From Acidovorax soli (GTDB lineage: Bacteria > Pseudomonadota > Gammaproteobacteria > Burkholderiales > Burkholderiaceae_C): a stretch of DNA of 64,000 nt. The position numbers were made by a program, and so were the translations under genes. Numbering within the stretch: the first letter of the stretch is position 1; each line of letters opens with the position of its first letter. This document shows, piece after piece, positions 19,680-28,788 of the stretch. The stretch spans positions 186,001 through 250,000 of the forward strand of contig NZ_JACHLK010000008.1 of the NCBI RefSeq assembly GCF_014207955.1. The letters are read 5' to 3'. Below the pieces are notes generated by a model, which saw only the letters and a list, made by a program, of their open reading frames with translations, had not been told where the DNA came from and made no database searches.

Positions 19680-20323
19680 GGGGCACCCGCCTCGCTGCGG
19701 GCCTTGTACACCAGGGCCGGCATGTCATCGCGCACGCCCGACAGGCCCATGCGCAGCAGGTCGGGCGGCTGGCGCGGCTGCTCCCACTTGGCGAGCCAGG
19801 TGGGGATGGGCTTGCCCTCGCGGTTGGGCAGGCGCGTCAGGTACGAGAACGCGCACATGCGCAGGCCCGAGGCTAGCACCTGGGTGTCCAGCAGGGTCGG
19901 GGTCTGCGGCCGCGCGGTGGTGTTGGCGGCGGTGGCGGGCGGCAGCGTCTTCACGCGGTGCACCAGTGCCATGGTGCTGCTGCCCTCGGCGGTTTCGCAG
20001 GCATATTCCACACGCGCGATGGCCGGGCCCGTCCCGGGCGTGCCCATCACCGGGTGCAGGGTGTCGAACTCCAGCGTGGTGGCGCTGCCCTTGACGGTGA
20101 TGCCGCGCGTGGTCCATTCATGGCGCAGGATGCGTTCGGCCCCGCGCACCTCTTCGCGCGAGCGGGCGCGCTCGCCGTTGCGGCTGTAGGAGTCGAGCGC
20201 CGTGGACATGGCCGAGGCGCCGATCACGGCCACCACGGCCGAGATGGCGAGCGCCACCATCAGCTCCAGCAGCGTGAAGCCGCCCTGGGTGCCTGGGAGG
20301 AGGGGGGCGTGCCGGCGCATCAT
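19676..20323 (-). CDS. gspJ: Type II secretion minor pseudopilin, GspJ-like
   Basis: A 215-aa prepilin-like protein with the type III signal GG|FTLLELMVALAIS, including Glu at mature position 5, followed by a hydrophobic helix and a C-terminal soluble domain. GspJ sits with GspI and GspK at the pseudopilus tip. Two Cys in the soluble part (YACET, LRMCAF) could form a disulfide. The stop overlaps gspK and the start overlaps the gspI stop, so translation is coupled on both sides. Confidence 0.87.
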   Translation of the reverse strand: MMRRHAPLLPGTQGGFTLLELMVALAISAVVAVIGASAMSTALDSYSRNGERARSREEVRGAERILRHEWTTRGITVKGSATTLEFDTLHPVMGTPGTGPAIARVEYACETAEGSSTMALVHRVKTLPPATAANTTARPQTPTLLDTQVLASGLRMCAFSYLTRLPNREGKPIPTWLAKWEQPRQPPDLLRMGLSGVRDDMPALVYKARSEAGAP

Positions 20324-20856
20324 GGCGTGGGCCGCACCGGGTTCTGGGGATTGTTCTGCGGGGTCGACGAGGTCGGCGCTGCGGCGCCGCCTGCCGTGCG
20401 CTCGCCGGGCGGTGGCGGCGCCAGGCGGTAGCTGTTCAGGCGGTAGACCTGCTGGTTGCCCTTGGGGCCCCAGAAGACCTCGACCTCGACCTCTTCGATC
20501 TTTTGCCGGAACGCGGGGAGGCGCTCCTGCTGCGCGCGCGTCAGCGCCTCGAAGGGGCGCAGGTGGATGCGGTAGCCGAAGTCGGTGCCTGCATACCCCT
20601 GGTCCACGGCATCGTCGGCCACGGCGAAGGTAGGGTTGGCCAGGGCTTCGTCGAGCTTGGCCTGGGCCAGTGCCATGGCGGCGGTGTGGCCGTTGATCTT
20701 GTCGTCCAGGCGTGCCGTGCCCGAGATCGCGGTGAACGCGATCGCCAGGCCAAAGCCGATCAGCACCATGGCCACCAGCACCTCCAGCAGCGTGAAGCCG
20801 TGCTGCAGGGCGCGGGGCTGGGCTGGCGACGGCCTACTGCTCGGTCGGCGCGGCAT
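20320..20856 (-). CDS. gspI: Type II secretion minor pseudopilin, GspI-like
   Basis: A 178-aa prepilin-like protein. The ATG at 20856 gives a 20-residue basic, Pro-rich leader before the peptidase site HG|FTLLEVLVAMVLI, with Glu at mature position 5. The soluble region (ALAQAKLDEALANP) carries the short helix found in GspI, and the C-terminal ~35 residues are Pro/Ala-rich and probably disordered. It overlaps gspH by 23 bases at its start and gspJ by four at its stop. Confidence 0.85.
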   Translation of the reverse strand: MPRRPSSRPSPAQPRALQHGFTLLEVLVAMVLIGFGLAIAFTAISGTARLDDKINGHTAAMALAQAKLDEALANPTFAVADDAVDQGYAGTDFGYRIHLRPFEALTRAQQERLPAFRQKIEEVEVEVFWGPKGNQQVYRLNSYRLAPPPPGERTAGGAAAPTSSTPQNNPQNPVRPTP

Positions 20857-21310
20857 CGGTTCTTTCAATGCGCCCGCTGATGCGGGCCAGGCGGAATTGC
20901 TGCTGCACACCCGTGGGCGTGCGCAGCAGGAAGCTGGCTTCCTGCATGGTGCCGTCGGGGTAGAAGACCAGGGGCAGGGATTCCTCGTCCGCGCTGCGGG
21001 CAGCCACGGTGCGCACGCGGGGCGTTGCCGCGGCGACGAAGCGGTAGCGGTCCGGCAGCTCCAGCACATTGCTGCCGGCCAAAGCGATGCGCCCCGAGTC
21101 GAAGAACAGCGTGGCCTCGACCACCCGGCCGCCGAGCACCGCGCGGTTGCGCAGGCGCTTGAGCTCCTGCTGCGTGCGGTCGAGCCAGCGGCGCTCCTCG
21201 GCGCGGCCGGCCAACTGGTCCACCGACACCATGGCCAGGCCCGTGCCGATGCCCACCAGCACCAGCACCAGCAGCAGTTCGAGCAGCGTGAACCCGGCGG
21301 CTCTCTTCAT
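20834..21310 (-). CDS. gspH: Type II secretion minor pseudopilin, GspH-like
   Basis: A 158-aa prepilin-like protein. The ATG at 21310 leaves a very short basic leader (MKRAAG) before the cleavage site G|FTLLELLLVLVLV; an in-frame GTG four codons upstream is possible. The C-terminal part is beta-rich (RIALAGSNVLELPDRYRF). GspH links the tip complex to the major pseudopilin shaft. It starts 32 bp after the gspG stop. Confidence 0.86.
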   Translation of the reverse strand: MKRAAGFTLLELLLVLVLVGIGTGLAMVSVDQLAGRAEERRWLDRTQQELKRLRNRAVLGGRVVEATLFFDSGRIALAGSNVLELPDRYRFVAAATPRVRTVAARSADEESLPLVFYPDGTMQEASFLLRTPTGVQQQFRLARISGRIERTDAAPTEQ

Positions 21311-21342
21311 GTGCAACCGCACGGTGTCCCCAGGAGGCGGGC

Positions 21343-21801
21343 TTATTCCCAGCTGCGGATGTCGGCGTCGTCGCCCGAGCCGCCTTCCTTGCCGTCGGCA
21401 CCCAGGGACGAGAGCTCGTAGTCGCTCTTCTCGCCCGGTGCGCGGTAGACGTAGCTGTTGCCCCAGGGGTCCTTGTCCACCTTCTTCTTGAGGTAGGGGC
21501 CACGCCAGCGGGCGGCCTCGGCGGCGTCGGCCGGCTTCTCCGACAGGGCGGCGATGCCCTGCTCGGTGCTCGGGTAGCGCGACATGTCCAGGCGGTAGGT
21601 GTCCATGGCGGCGCCCAGCATCTCGATCTGGGTGCGCGCGGCCTTGACCTTGGAGGCGTCGAGCTGGCCGAACAGGCGCGGACCGACCAGCGAGGCCAGC
21701 AGGCCCAGGATGACCATGACGATCAGCAGTTCGATCAGCGTGAAGCCGCCAGCGCGGCGCAGCGCGGGCTTGCGGGAGGGGTGCTTGAAGGGAATGTGCA
21801 T
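21343..21801 (-). CDS. gspG: Type II secretion major pseudopilin
   Basis: The 152-aa main subunit of the pseudopilus. It has a 19-residue leader ending GG|FTLIELLIVMVILGLLASLVGP, the strongly conserved GspG N-terminus with Glu at position 5. The C-terminal part carries the typical YPSTEQGIAAL and DPWGNSYVYR blocks and an Asp-rich end (GDDADIRSW) that would bind the structural calcium ion. This is the clearest family match among the pseudopilins and fixes the identity of the operon. Confidence 0.96.
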   Translation of the reverse strand: MHIPFKHPSRKPALRRAGGFTLIELLIVMVILGLLASLVGPRLFGQLDASKVKAARTQIEMLGAAMDTYRLDMSRYPSTEQGIAALSEKPADAAEAARWRGPYLKKKVDKDPWGNSYVYRAPGEKSDYELSSLGADGKEGGSGDDADIRSWE

Positions 21802-21832
21802 GAAAAACCTACTTACTACGTCACTTGTTCAT

Positions 21833-23035
21833 TTACAGGGGCATGTCGTTGATCGAGAAGATCGCGGTCAGCATGGACACCACGATGGTGCCGATCAGCC
21901 CGCCCATCACCAGGATCATCACGGGCTCGAACAGGGCCACCAGGTTGCGCGTGGCCTTCTGGATGTCCTTCTCGTACTGGTCGGCCACCTTCACGAGCAT
22001 GGCATCGAGCGCGCCCGACTCCTCCCCCACTGCGGCCAGCTGGCCCAGCAGGCGGGGAAAGAACGGGTCGGCACGCACCGGGCCCGACACGCCCTTGCCC
22101 TCTTGCACGGCGCGCACCAGCCGGTCCAGCGCCTTGCGCAAGGGGATATGCTCGGTCAGCTCGCGCACGATGCGCATGCCGGTGAGTATCGGAACCCCGC
22201 TGGCCAATAGAGTTCCCCAGGTGCGGCAGACATGGGCCAGCTGGATCTTGAGCAGCAGCGGACCCAGGATGGGCATGCGCAGCAGCAGCAGTTGCCAGCG
22301 CTCGCGCCATTTGTCGTCCCGCAGGGCCATCACGAAGGCCGTGATCGCCACGGCGATCACCCCCAGGATGTACAGGCCATAGGCCTTGAGGAAGTCGCCG
22401 GCACCGATCAGGATGGCCGCCGCCATGGGCAGCTCCTGGTGCATGTCGGTGAAGATCTGGCCGAACTTGGGCAGCACGAACACCGTGAGCCCGAGCAGCG
22501 CGCTCACGCCGAAGAAGAACAGCAGCACCGGGTAGATGGACGAGGTGATGAGGAACGAGCGGAACTCGATGCTGCGCGTGTAGAACTCCACCAGCCGCTG
22601 CATTACCACGGGTAGCACGCCGCCTTCCTCGCCGGCGCGCACCATGTTCACGTACAGGCGCGGGAACACCGAGGGGTGGCGCATGAAGGCATCGCCCAGC
22701 GAATTGCCCTTTTCCACATCCACCACCACGGCCTGCATCACGCCGCGAAAGAACGGCTGCTCGATGCTGCTCTGGCAGATGTGCAGCGCCCGGTCCAGCG
22801 GCAGGCCAGCGTCGAGCAAAGTGAGCAGTTGCTCCGTCATGGCCAGCACATGCTTGATGCCCACGCGCTTGCTGCCGCCGCCAAGCGAGGCGGTCCACTG
22901 GATGCCGGAGGAGGCCGGCTTCTGCTCGGCCGCCAGGGGCGGGGGCGGTGCGTAGTCGGCGGGGGGCAGGTGGCCGCCGGTTTCGACCGGATTTGCCTGG
23001 CTGGTGGTCCCTGCCGATCCTGGGCGCGGCCTCAC
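21833..23035 (-). CDS. gspF: Type II secretion inner-membrane protein
   Basis: A 400-aa polytopic inner-membrane component of the assembly platform, with two repeated GspF domains. The first contains VLAMTEQLLTLLDAGLPLDRAL and the second contains RTWGTLLASGVPILTGM. Three transmembrane helices are seen: one after the first domain (SSIYPVLLFFFGVSALLGL), one in the centre and one at the C-terminus (MILVMGGLIGTIVVSMLTAI). It starts at a GTG overlapping the gspE stop (GTGA). The ~60 N-terminal residues are Pro-rich. Confidence 0.93.
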   Translation of the reverse strand: MRPRPGSAGTTSQANPVETGGHLPPADYAPPPPLAAEQKPASSGIQWTASLGGGSKRVGIKHVLAMTEQLLTLLDAGLPLDRALHICQSSIEQPFFRGVMQAVVVDVEKGNSLGDAFMRHPSVFPRLYVNMVRAGEEGGVLPVVMQRLVEFYTRSIEFRSFLITSSIYPVLLFFFGVSALLGLTVFVLPKFGQIFTDMHQELPMAAAILIGAGDFLKAYGLYILGVIAVAITAFVMALRDDKWRERWQLLLLRMPILGPLLLKIQLAHVCRTWGTLLASGVPILTGMRIVRELTEHIPLRKALDRLVRAVQEGKGVSGPVRADPFFPRLLGQLAAVGEESGALDAMLVKVADQYEKDIQKATRNLVALFEPVMILVMGGLIGTIVVSMLTAIFSINDMPL

Positions 23036-24630
23036 GTCATCTCCTGGCGCGTGACCCGCGCCAGCTCTTCGAGCGTGGTGATGCCGGCCAGCACCTTGCT
23101 GATGCCGTCGGCGCGCATGGTGCGCACACCCTGCTCGATGGCCTTGCGGCGCACGCCTTCGGCCGGCATCTTCTGGATGATGGCTTCCTTGATCGCCGTG
23201 GTCATGGGCAGCATTTCGTAGATGCCCGTGCGGCCGATGTAGCCCGACTGGCCGCAATGGTGGCAGCCCTTGCCGTGGAACAGCTCGGTCACCTGGTGGG
23301 CCTCAACGCCCTCTTCGGCCAGGAACAGCAGGTCGGCCGAGGTGGGTGTGGTGCTCTCCTTGCAGTGCGGGCAGATCACGCGCACCAGGCGCTGCGCCAC
23401 GATGAGCACCACCGATGAGGCGATCAGGTAGCTCTCCACCCCCATTTCCATGAGCCGGTGGGGGGCGCCGAACGAGTCGTTGGTGTGCAGGGTCGAGAAC
23501 ACCAGGTGGCCCGTGAGGGCCGACTGGATGGAGATCTCGGCCGTCTCGCGGTCGCGGATTTCGCCGACCATGATGATGTCCGGGTCCTGCCGCACGATGG
23601 AGCGCAGAGCGCTCGCAAAGGTCAGATCGATCTGCGACTTGACCTGGATCTGGTTGATGCCGTCGATCTGGTACTCGACCGGGTCTTCCACGGTGATGAT
23701 CTTGTTGCCCGGCAGGTTGACCTGGCCCAGCGAGGCGTACAGCGTGCTGGTCTTGCCGCTGCCGGTGGGGCCGGTCACGAGGATCATGCCGTGCGGCTGC
23801 ACGATGGCGGCCTCCAGCATGGCCAGCGCCTCGGCGTTCAGGCCCAGCGAGTCCATGCCCATCATGCCCGGGCCCTGGTCGAGCAGGCGGATGACCATGC
23901 TTTCGCCATACACCGTGGGCACGGTGGAGACGCGCATGTCGATCTGGCGGCCGCCCACTTCCATCTTCATGCGGCCGTCCTGGGGCAGGCGGCGCTCGGC
24001 GATGTTCATCTTGGCGCGCAGCTTCAGGTGCGAGATGGACGCCATGTACATGCGCCGCGGTGGCGATTCGGCGTCGAAGAGCACCCCGTCGATGCGGTAG
24101 CGTACGCGGAACTTCTGCTGGCTGACCTCCAGGTGCAGGTCGGAGGCGCGGCTTTCCACCGCGCGCAGCAGCAGCGATTGCACCAGGCGCACCACGGGCG
24201 CGTCTTCGGCCAGGGCCTTCAGGGTTTCGAGGTCGTCGTCGGGGTTTTCCGAGCCCGAGGCGTTCTCGTCGTCGAAGGCGGCCAGGCTGGCGTTCTCGGG
24301 CCGGTAGATCTGGTCCAGCCCCGAATGGATCCACATGCGCGGCGCCAGGTGCAGGCGCGTGGGCACGGTGAAGAACTGCTTCAGGGCATCGAGCGCGGCC
24401 AATTGCACCGGCACGCTGGAGGCGATGTGCACCGCCTCGTCCGTCACCGAAAAGGGCAGCAGCGAGTTGGTACGCAAAAAGGCCGGCGACAGCCCCTCGA
24501 TGGGCGATACGTCCTGCAGGCCGTGTGCCATGGTGTTGAGCAGCGGCACCTTGAGGTTGCGCGCGAACTGGGCCAGAAGCTCGGCTTCCTGGTTGCCGGC
24601 GTCATCGGTGCCGATGGGGAGACTGCTCAT
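23032..24630 (-). CDS. gspE: Type II secretion ATPase
   Basis: The cytoplasmic hexameric ATPase that powers pseudopilus assembly. At 532 aa it has an N-terminal N1-type domain, Walker A GPTGSGKTSTLYA, the Asp box, Walker B IIMVGEIRDRETAEI, the His box LVFSTLHTNDS, and the tetracysteine zinc motif CPHC...CHHC typical of GspE/PilB. The ATG at 24630 (MSSLPIGTDDAG) is the first likely start; sequence further upstream is open but lacks family resemblance. It is the first gene of the operon, and the promoter should lie in the 228 bp between it and priA. Confidence 0.95.
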   Translation of the reverse strand: MSSLPIGTDDAGNQEAELLAQFARNLKVPLLNTMAHGLQDVSPIEGLSPAFLRTNSLLPFSVTDEAVHIASSVPVQLAALDALKQFFTVPTRLHLAPRMWIHSGLDQIYRPENASLAAFDDENASGSENPDDDLETLKALAEDAPVVRLVQSLLLRAVESRASDLHLEVSQQKFRVRYRIDGVLFDAESPPRRMYMASISHLKLRAKMNIAERRLPQDGRMKMEVGGRQIDMRVSTVPTVYGESMVIRLLDQGPGMMGMDSLGLNAEALAMLEAAIVQPHGMILVTGPTGSGKTSTLYASLGQVNLPGNKIITVEDPVEYQIDGINQIQVKSQIDLTFASALRSIVRQDPDIIMVGEIRDRETAEISIQSALTGHLVFSTLHTNDSFGAPHRLMEMGVESYLIASSVVLIVAQRLVRVICPHCKESTTPTSADLLFLAEEGVEAHQVTELFHGKGCHHCGQSGYIGRTGIYEMLPMTTAIKEAIIQKMPAEGVRRKAIEQGVRTMRADGISKVLAGITTLEELARVTRQEMT

Positions 24631-24858
24631 AGTTACGGTGGGGGTGGCCGGTTCGGCGCTGGGGCACGGGGTGGAAAAAAGGGGGTAGCCAGCGGCCCAT
24701 GGCCTGCAGGATGGGCGCAGAACGGCCCGTGCAGCCACAGGCCGGGGGTGTTCTGGCACCACCCGGCATTGTAGTTTGTTCGCATTTCCCGGGGCACCCC
24801 CTGCATGGGTGGGCTTGTGCCGGAGTGCGTAACAAGCACGAGTTCCTGTTAACAGGGA

Positions 24859-26976
24859 TCAAATGGCCAGTGGATCGACATCCACCAGCCAGCGGACCAG
24901 CCCCCTGTGGGCGGGATCTCCCCGTGCGGCGTGCAGCACGGGTTGCCAGGCGGCCAGGAAGCGCTGCAGCGCCGCGCGGCTCCCGCTTTCCAGCAGCATC
25001 TGGGCGCGTTCCACATTGGCCACCCGCTGAATGGTCAGTGGCACGGGCGGGTACAGGGTGACATGGGCGAGGCCCGGCAGATCCTGCTCGCGCGCGGCGG
25101 CACTGGCCGCGGTCAGGAAGGCCTGGGCCACCTCCTGGGTGCGGGCGTCGGCCCGCACCAGGGCCTGGTAGGCAAAGGGGGGCATGCCCGCCTCCTGGCG
25201 CTCGGCCAGTTGCTGCGCGGCGAACGCCGGGTAGTCGTGCCGGCGCAGCGCCTCGAACACCGCATGCTGCGGGTGGTAAGTCTGCACCCACATCTCGCAA
25301 GGGGCCCCGCCCTGGGCCGCCATGTAGGCGGCATCGCGCCCGGCCCGCCCGCCGGCCTGCATCAGCAGGGCGAACAGCCGCTCGGCCGAGCGGAAGTCGC
25401 TGGAGAACAGCGCCCCGTCGGGCTGCACGGCCGCCACCAGGGTAATGCGGCGAAAGTCGTGGCCCTTGGCGATCATCTGCGTGCCTACCAGCACGTCCAC
25501 CTCGCCCGCATGCACCTGGGCCAACTGGGTCTCCAGCGCGCCCTTGGCCTTGGTGGTGTCGGCGTCGATGCGGGCGATGCGCGCGGGTGCGCCATCGGGC
25601 CGCAGCACTTCGGACAGCAGGCCGGCGAGCTGCTCCTCCAGCTGCTCCGTGCCCCGGCCCATGGACTGGATGTCGGGGCTGCCGCAGGTGGGGCAGTGGC
25701 GCGGCACGCGCACGGTGTAGCCGCAGTGGTGGCAGCGCAGGGTGCGGTCGGTCTTGTGGAACACCTGGTGGGCGCTGCAGTGCGGGCAGTTGCTCTTCCA
25801 GCCGCAGTCGGCGCAGTGCAGCACCGGGGCGTAGCCACGCCGGTTGAGCAGCACCATGCACTGCTCGCCGCGCTGCACCCGTTCGGTGATGGCCGCCAGC
25901 AGCGGCGCGGTGAACACTGCGCGCCTGGGCTGCTGGTTCATGTCCACACGCCGCACGCGCGGCAGTTGCCCGGCACCGATGCGGCTGGGCATGTGCAGCC
26001 GCAGGTAGCGGCCGCCTTCGGGGTCCTCGGCGGTGGGTGGGCGGCTCGCGTGCCAGCTTTCCAGCGAAGGCGTGGCCGAGCCCAGCAGCACCTTGGCGCC
26101 CTGCTCGCGCCCGCGCCAGATGGCCAGGTCGCGCGCGGAGTAGCGCGCGCCCTCCTGCTGCTTGTAGCTGGGGTCATGCTCCTCGTCCACGACGACCAGG
26201 CGCAGCCCCGGCAGGCTGGCGAACACCGCCATGCGCGTGCCCAGCACGATGCGCGCGGTGCCGCTGTGCGCGGCCAGCCAGCTCTTGAGGCGCTGGGGGT
26301 TGGTCATGCCGCTGTGCAGCGAGACCACTGCCTGCGGGCCGAAGCGGCGCACGAAGCGTTCCTCGAGCTGGGGGGTGAGGTTGATCTCGGGCACCATGAC
26401 CAGGGCCTGGGCCGCGGGGTCGGCGTCCAGCGCCTCCTGCACGCAGCGCAGGTAGACCTCGGTCTTGCCGCTGCCGGTGCTGCCGAACAGCACGAACGGG
26501 CCTTTTTCGGCGGCGATCTGCGCGCGCGCGCTTTCCTGCTCGGGTGTCAGCGCCACGGCGGGCATGTCCTGGCCGGTGCCTCCGGCGGGTGCGGCTGGTC
26601 GGCGCAGGCGCCGGGCCAGCTGTTCCGGGTCCAGGTCGCGCAGCTGGGGGGGCAGGGCGGCCAGTGCCACCTCGCCGAGTGCACGCTGGTAGTAGCGCGC
26701 GGCAAATCCCACGAGCCGGCGCCACGGCGCGTCGAGCGGTGCCACGCCGGCCAGCACCCCGGCGATGGGGCGCATGGTCGCGCCCTCGGGCAGCTCCCCG
26801 GTGGCTTCGTCCGCATCCCAGACCACACCCAGCACCTCGCGGGCGCCAAAGGGTACCCGCACCAACGTCCCTGGAGGCAAGGGCCCGGGACTGGCGTAGC
26901 TCAGCAGATCGCCCACGCCACTGTGCGAGGGCGCGTGCAGGGCGACTTGGACGATGGAGGCGGCAGCAGTCTGCAA
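24859..26976 (-). CDS. priA: Primosomal replication protein N' (PriA helicase)
   Basis: Restarts collapsed replication forks by loading DnaB through PriB/PriC/DnaT-type partners. The 705-aa product has an N-terminal 3'-DNA-end-binding domain, Walker A GSTGSGKTEVYL, the DEEH box (VVDEEHDPSYKQQ), and between the two helicase lobes the zinc module with eight Cys in CxxC pairs (CADC, CPHC, CHHC, CPTC), all present. The reading frame appears to start at TTG (26976); no in-frame ATG lies near the N-terminus, so the start is uncertain. It transcribes away from the adjacent DnaA-box array. Confidence 0.94.
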   Translation of the reverse strand: MQTAAASIVQVALHAPSHSGVGDLLSYASPGPLPPGTLVRVPFGAREVLGVVWDADEATGELPEGATMRPIAGVLAGVAPLDAPWRRLVGFAARYYQRALGEVALAALPPQLRDLDPEQLARRLRRPAAPAGGTGQDMPAVALTPEQESARAQIAAEKGPFVLFGSTGSGKTEVYLRCVQEALDADPAAQALVMVPEINLTPQLEERFVRRFGPQAVVSLHSGMTNPQRLKSWLAAHSGTARIVLGTRMAVFASLPGLRLVVVDEEHDPSYKQQEGARYSARDLAIWRGREQGAKVLLGSATPSLESWHASRPPTAEDPEGGRYLRLHMPSRIGAGQLPRVRRVDMNQQPRRAVFTAPLLAAITERVQRGEQCMVLLNRRGYAPVLHCADCGWKSNCPHCSAHQVFHKTDRTLRCHHCGYTVRVPRHCPTCGSPDIQSMGRGTEQLEEQLAGLLSEVLRPDGAPARIARIDADTTKAKGALETQLAQVHAGEVDVLVGTQMIAKGHDFRRITLVAAVQPDGALFSSDFRSAERLFALLMQAGGRAGRDAAYMAAQGGAPCEMWVQTYHPQHAVFEALRRHDYPAFAAQQLAERQEAGMPPFAYQALVRADARTQEVAQAFLTAASAAAREQDLPGLAHVTLYPPVPLTIQRVANVERAQMLLESGSRAALQRFLAAWQPVLHAARGDPAHRGLVRWLVDVDPLAI

Positions 26977-27172
26977 AGTGGGGGGAGGTGGGCGATCCGG
27001 GGCGCAGGGCCGCCGCAGGGGAGGGGCGGGCGACCGGGAATCCTACGCGAATCCACCAGGCCTGCGGCCCGCACGGGGGCATGCGTCTGGTGTTCCTGGC
27101 TCTTCATGTGCTCTGGCGGTTTCGGAGCTAAGTGCTTGAGTGGATTCGGCTTTCCAAGTCATCCCACGAATC

Positions 27173-27508
27173 TGTGGATAACTTTGTTGACATCCTGTCT
27201 TCACCCCGCGCGAGGCCGCATGGATGCTGGGCCTCAACAGAATGCCTGTCAAAACGGCAGGGTCAAAAAATCCATATGAATCAATGATCTGAAGATTTTT
27301 CAGCGGACTTTCTGTGCTAGGCCAGGACACCCGGTTTTTGCTGCGCCGCATCACGTTTGGTGTGCATAAGTGCAATGGGCGTGGCCCGTCAAGAGGGCGT
27401 TGCCTGCCCCCTTGGGCCTGGGTGCAGGTGGGAGATGTTCACTGATTTTTCAGGTTTCTCTTGCAAGTGTTTGATTTGTTGAGGTTTTTTCAGGAAGTTC
27501 AAAAATTC
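27173..27508 (+). repeat. DnaA-box array unit 1 (type A)
   Basis: DnaA box at 27173-27181. Hairpin motif CCTGTC-AAAAC-GGCAGG at 27245-27261. AT-rich AATCCATATGAATCAATGAT follows. TGTGCATAA, which itself fits the relaxed DnaA-box consensus TTATNCACA on the minus strand, lies at 27361-27369, 188 bp after the box. The sequence GTCAAGAGGGC follows and recurs in unit 5. Confidence 0.8.
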
Positions 27509-27863
27509 TGTGGATAACTTTGTTGATATCCCCTGTGTGCAGTCCGGCGGGCCTTGCCAATGCGTGCTTTCGGTAGGTTGCCTGCCAAAAGGGCAGTCCA
27601 TGGATCTCTATACAAATCAAATACTTAGAGCGCTCGTTGAACGAGGTTTCCTGGCGGTCTTCGGGCCATTGAATTTTTTCATCGGTGCGCTGCCGGTGTG
27701 CACAACCCAGACTATGTCGCACCCGGGGAGGCACGGCCTTCTCCTTGGGTATGCCGCTGGGCGAAGGCGTGAAGGCACTTCCTGGCGACCCTGGCGTCGG
27801 CGGGCTTGGTGATCCCGTCCGGCGCGCCAGATCGGGCTGTTTCCCTCTCTATCCCACAGTTTG
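27509..27863 (+). repeat. DnaA-box array unit 2 (type B)
   Basis: DnaA box at 27509-27517, followed at once by a second weak box-like TGTTGATAT. Hairpin CCTGCC-AAAAG-GGCAG at 27581-27596. TGTGCACAA at 27697-27705, 188 bp after the box. Confidence 0.8.
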
Positions 27864-28190
27864 TGTGGATAACTTTGTTGACATCCTGTAACGAGTCAGC
27901 GGAGACCCGCATGGAGACTGGGGGCCAACGGAATGCCTGCAAAAGCAGCAGTGCCAAAAAAATCCATATGAATCAATGATTTGAATATTTTTATGGCATT
28001 TTTTCGTGCTAGGGCTGGGCAGGCTGCACTGGCGCCGGTGCATCGCTCGGTATGTGCACAAGTGGGGTGGCCTGGGGTCGCCAGGAGGGCATTGAGGGTC
28101 CTGCCAGCACGGCAGGGGGGGCCACCGATGTGTGCGACGCGCTCCGCAGATGCCCGATTGGTGGTGAACGCCCAAGAAATCCCGCAATTC
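27864..28190 (+). repeat. DnaA-box array unit 3 (type A)
   Basis: DnaA box at 27864-27872. Hairpin CTGC-AAAA-GCAG from about 27936. A markedly AT-rich stretch at about 27955-28005 (AATCCATATGAATCAATGAT, then TTTGAATATTTTTATGG). TGTGCACAA at 28053-28061, 189 bp after the box. Confidence 0.8.
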
Positions 28191-28453
28191 TGTGGATAAG
28201 TTTGTTGGTATCCCCTGCATGCTGCCCGCAAACCCTTGCTGGTGCTGGCTTTGGCCGGGTTGCACTGCAAAAGAGCAGGCGGCGGGACTTGGCAAAGAAC
28301 ACCATGGGGGGAGACCGACCGAGTCATTTCTCGATGGACTGGATGCTCTGGCTCAGGGATGGTGTGGGCTCTGCTTGCGGCCTGCGCGATGCAGCGCTGT
28401 TGGGGCGGAGGGAGGCTCACCGCAGCGTCGTTTGCCAAGTCATCCCACAATTT
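28191..28453 (+). repeat. DnaA-box array unit 4 (type B, shortened)
   Basis: DnaA box at 28191-28199, the only one followed by G instead of C. Hairpin CTGC-AAAAGA-GCAG at about 28265-28278. The TGTGCAYAA motif expected near 28379 is missing, and the unit is about 70-90 bp shorter than the others, consistent with an internal deletion. Confidence 0.75.
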
Positions 28454-28788
28454 TGTGGATAACTTTGTTGACATCCTGTCTCCAGTGCGCTGCAGGCCGC
28501 ATGGATACTGGGCTTCAACGGAATGCCTGCCAAAGTGGCAGTGCGAAAAAATCCATATGAATCAATGATCTGATGAATTTTCCTGGGATTTCCTGTGCTA
28601 GGCCCATGCCGCTGGCTTTTGCGGTGTCGCACCGCAGTCCGTGTGCACAAGTGCAGTTGGCAGGCTCCGTCAAGAGGACATTGACCGCCAATTTGGCACC
28701 GGCGGCGTAGGACGATATCCACTGATTTCTGCAGTTGTTGGCGCAAGTGGTTGATTTGTCATGGGTTTTTCACAAAGTTCAGAAATTC
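28454..28788 (+). repeat. DnaA-box array unit 5 (type A)
   Basis: DnaA box at 28454-28462. Hairpin CCTGCC-AAAGT-GGCAG from 28526. AATCCATATGAATCAATGAT follows. TGTGCACAA at 28642-28650, 188 bp after the box. Very similar to unit 1 along its whole length, including the flank CCAAGTCATCCCAC before the box and GTCAAGAGG after it. Confidence 0.8.

Noticed and set aside
24907..27279. A 790-codon plus-strand open frame across priA
   Set aside because: Antisense to priA with its zinc and helicase motifs; a composition artefact of high GC.
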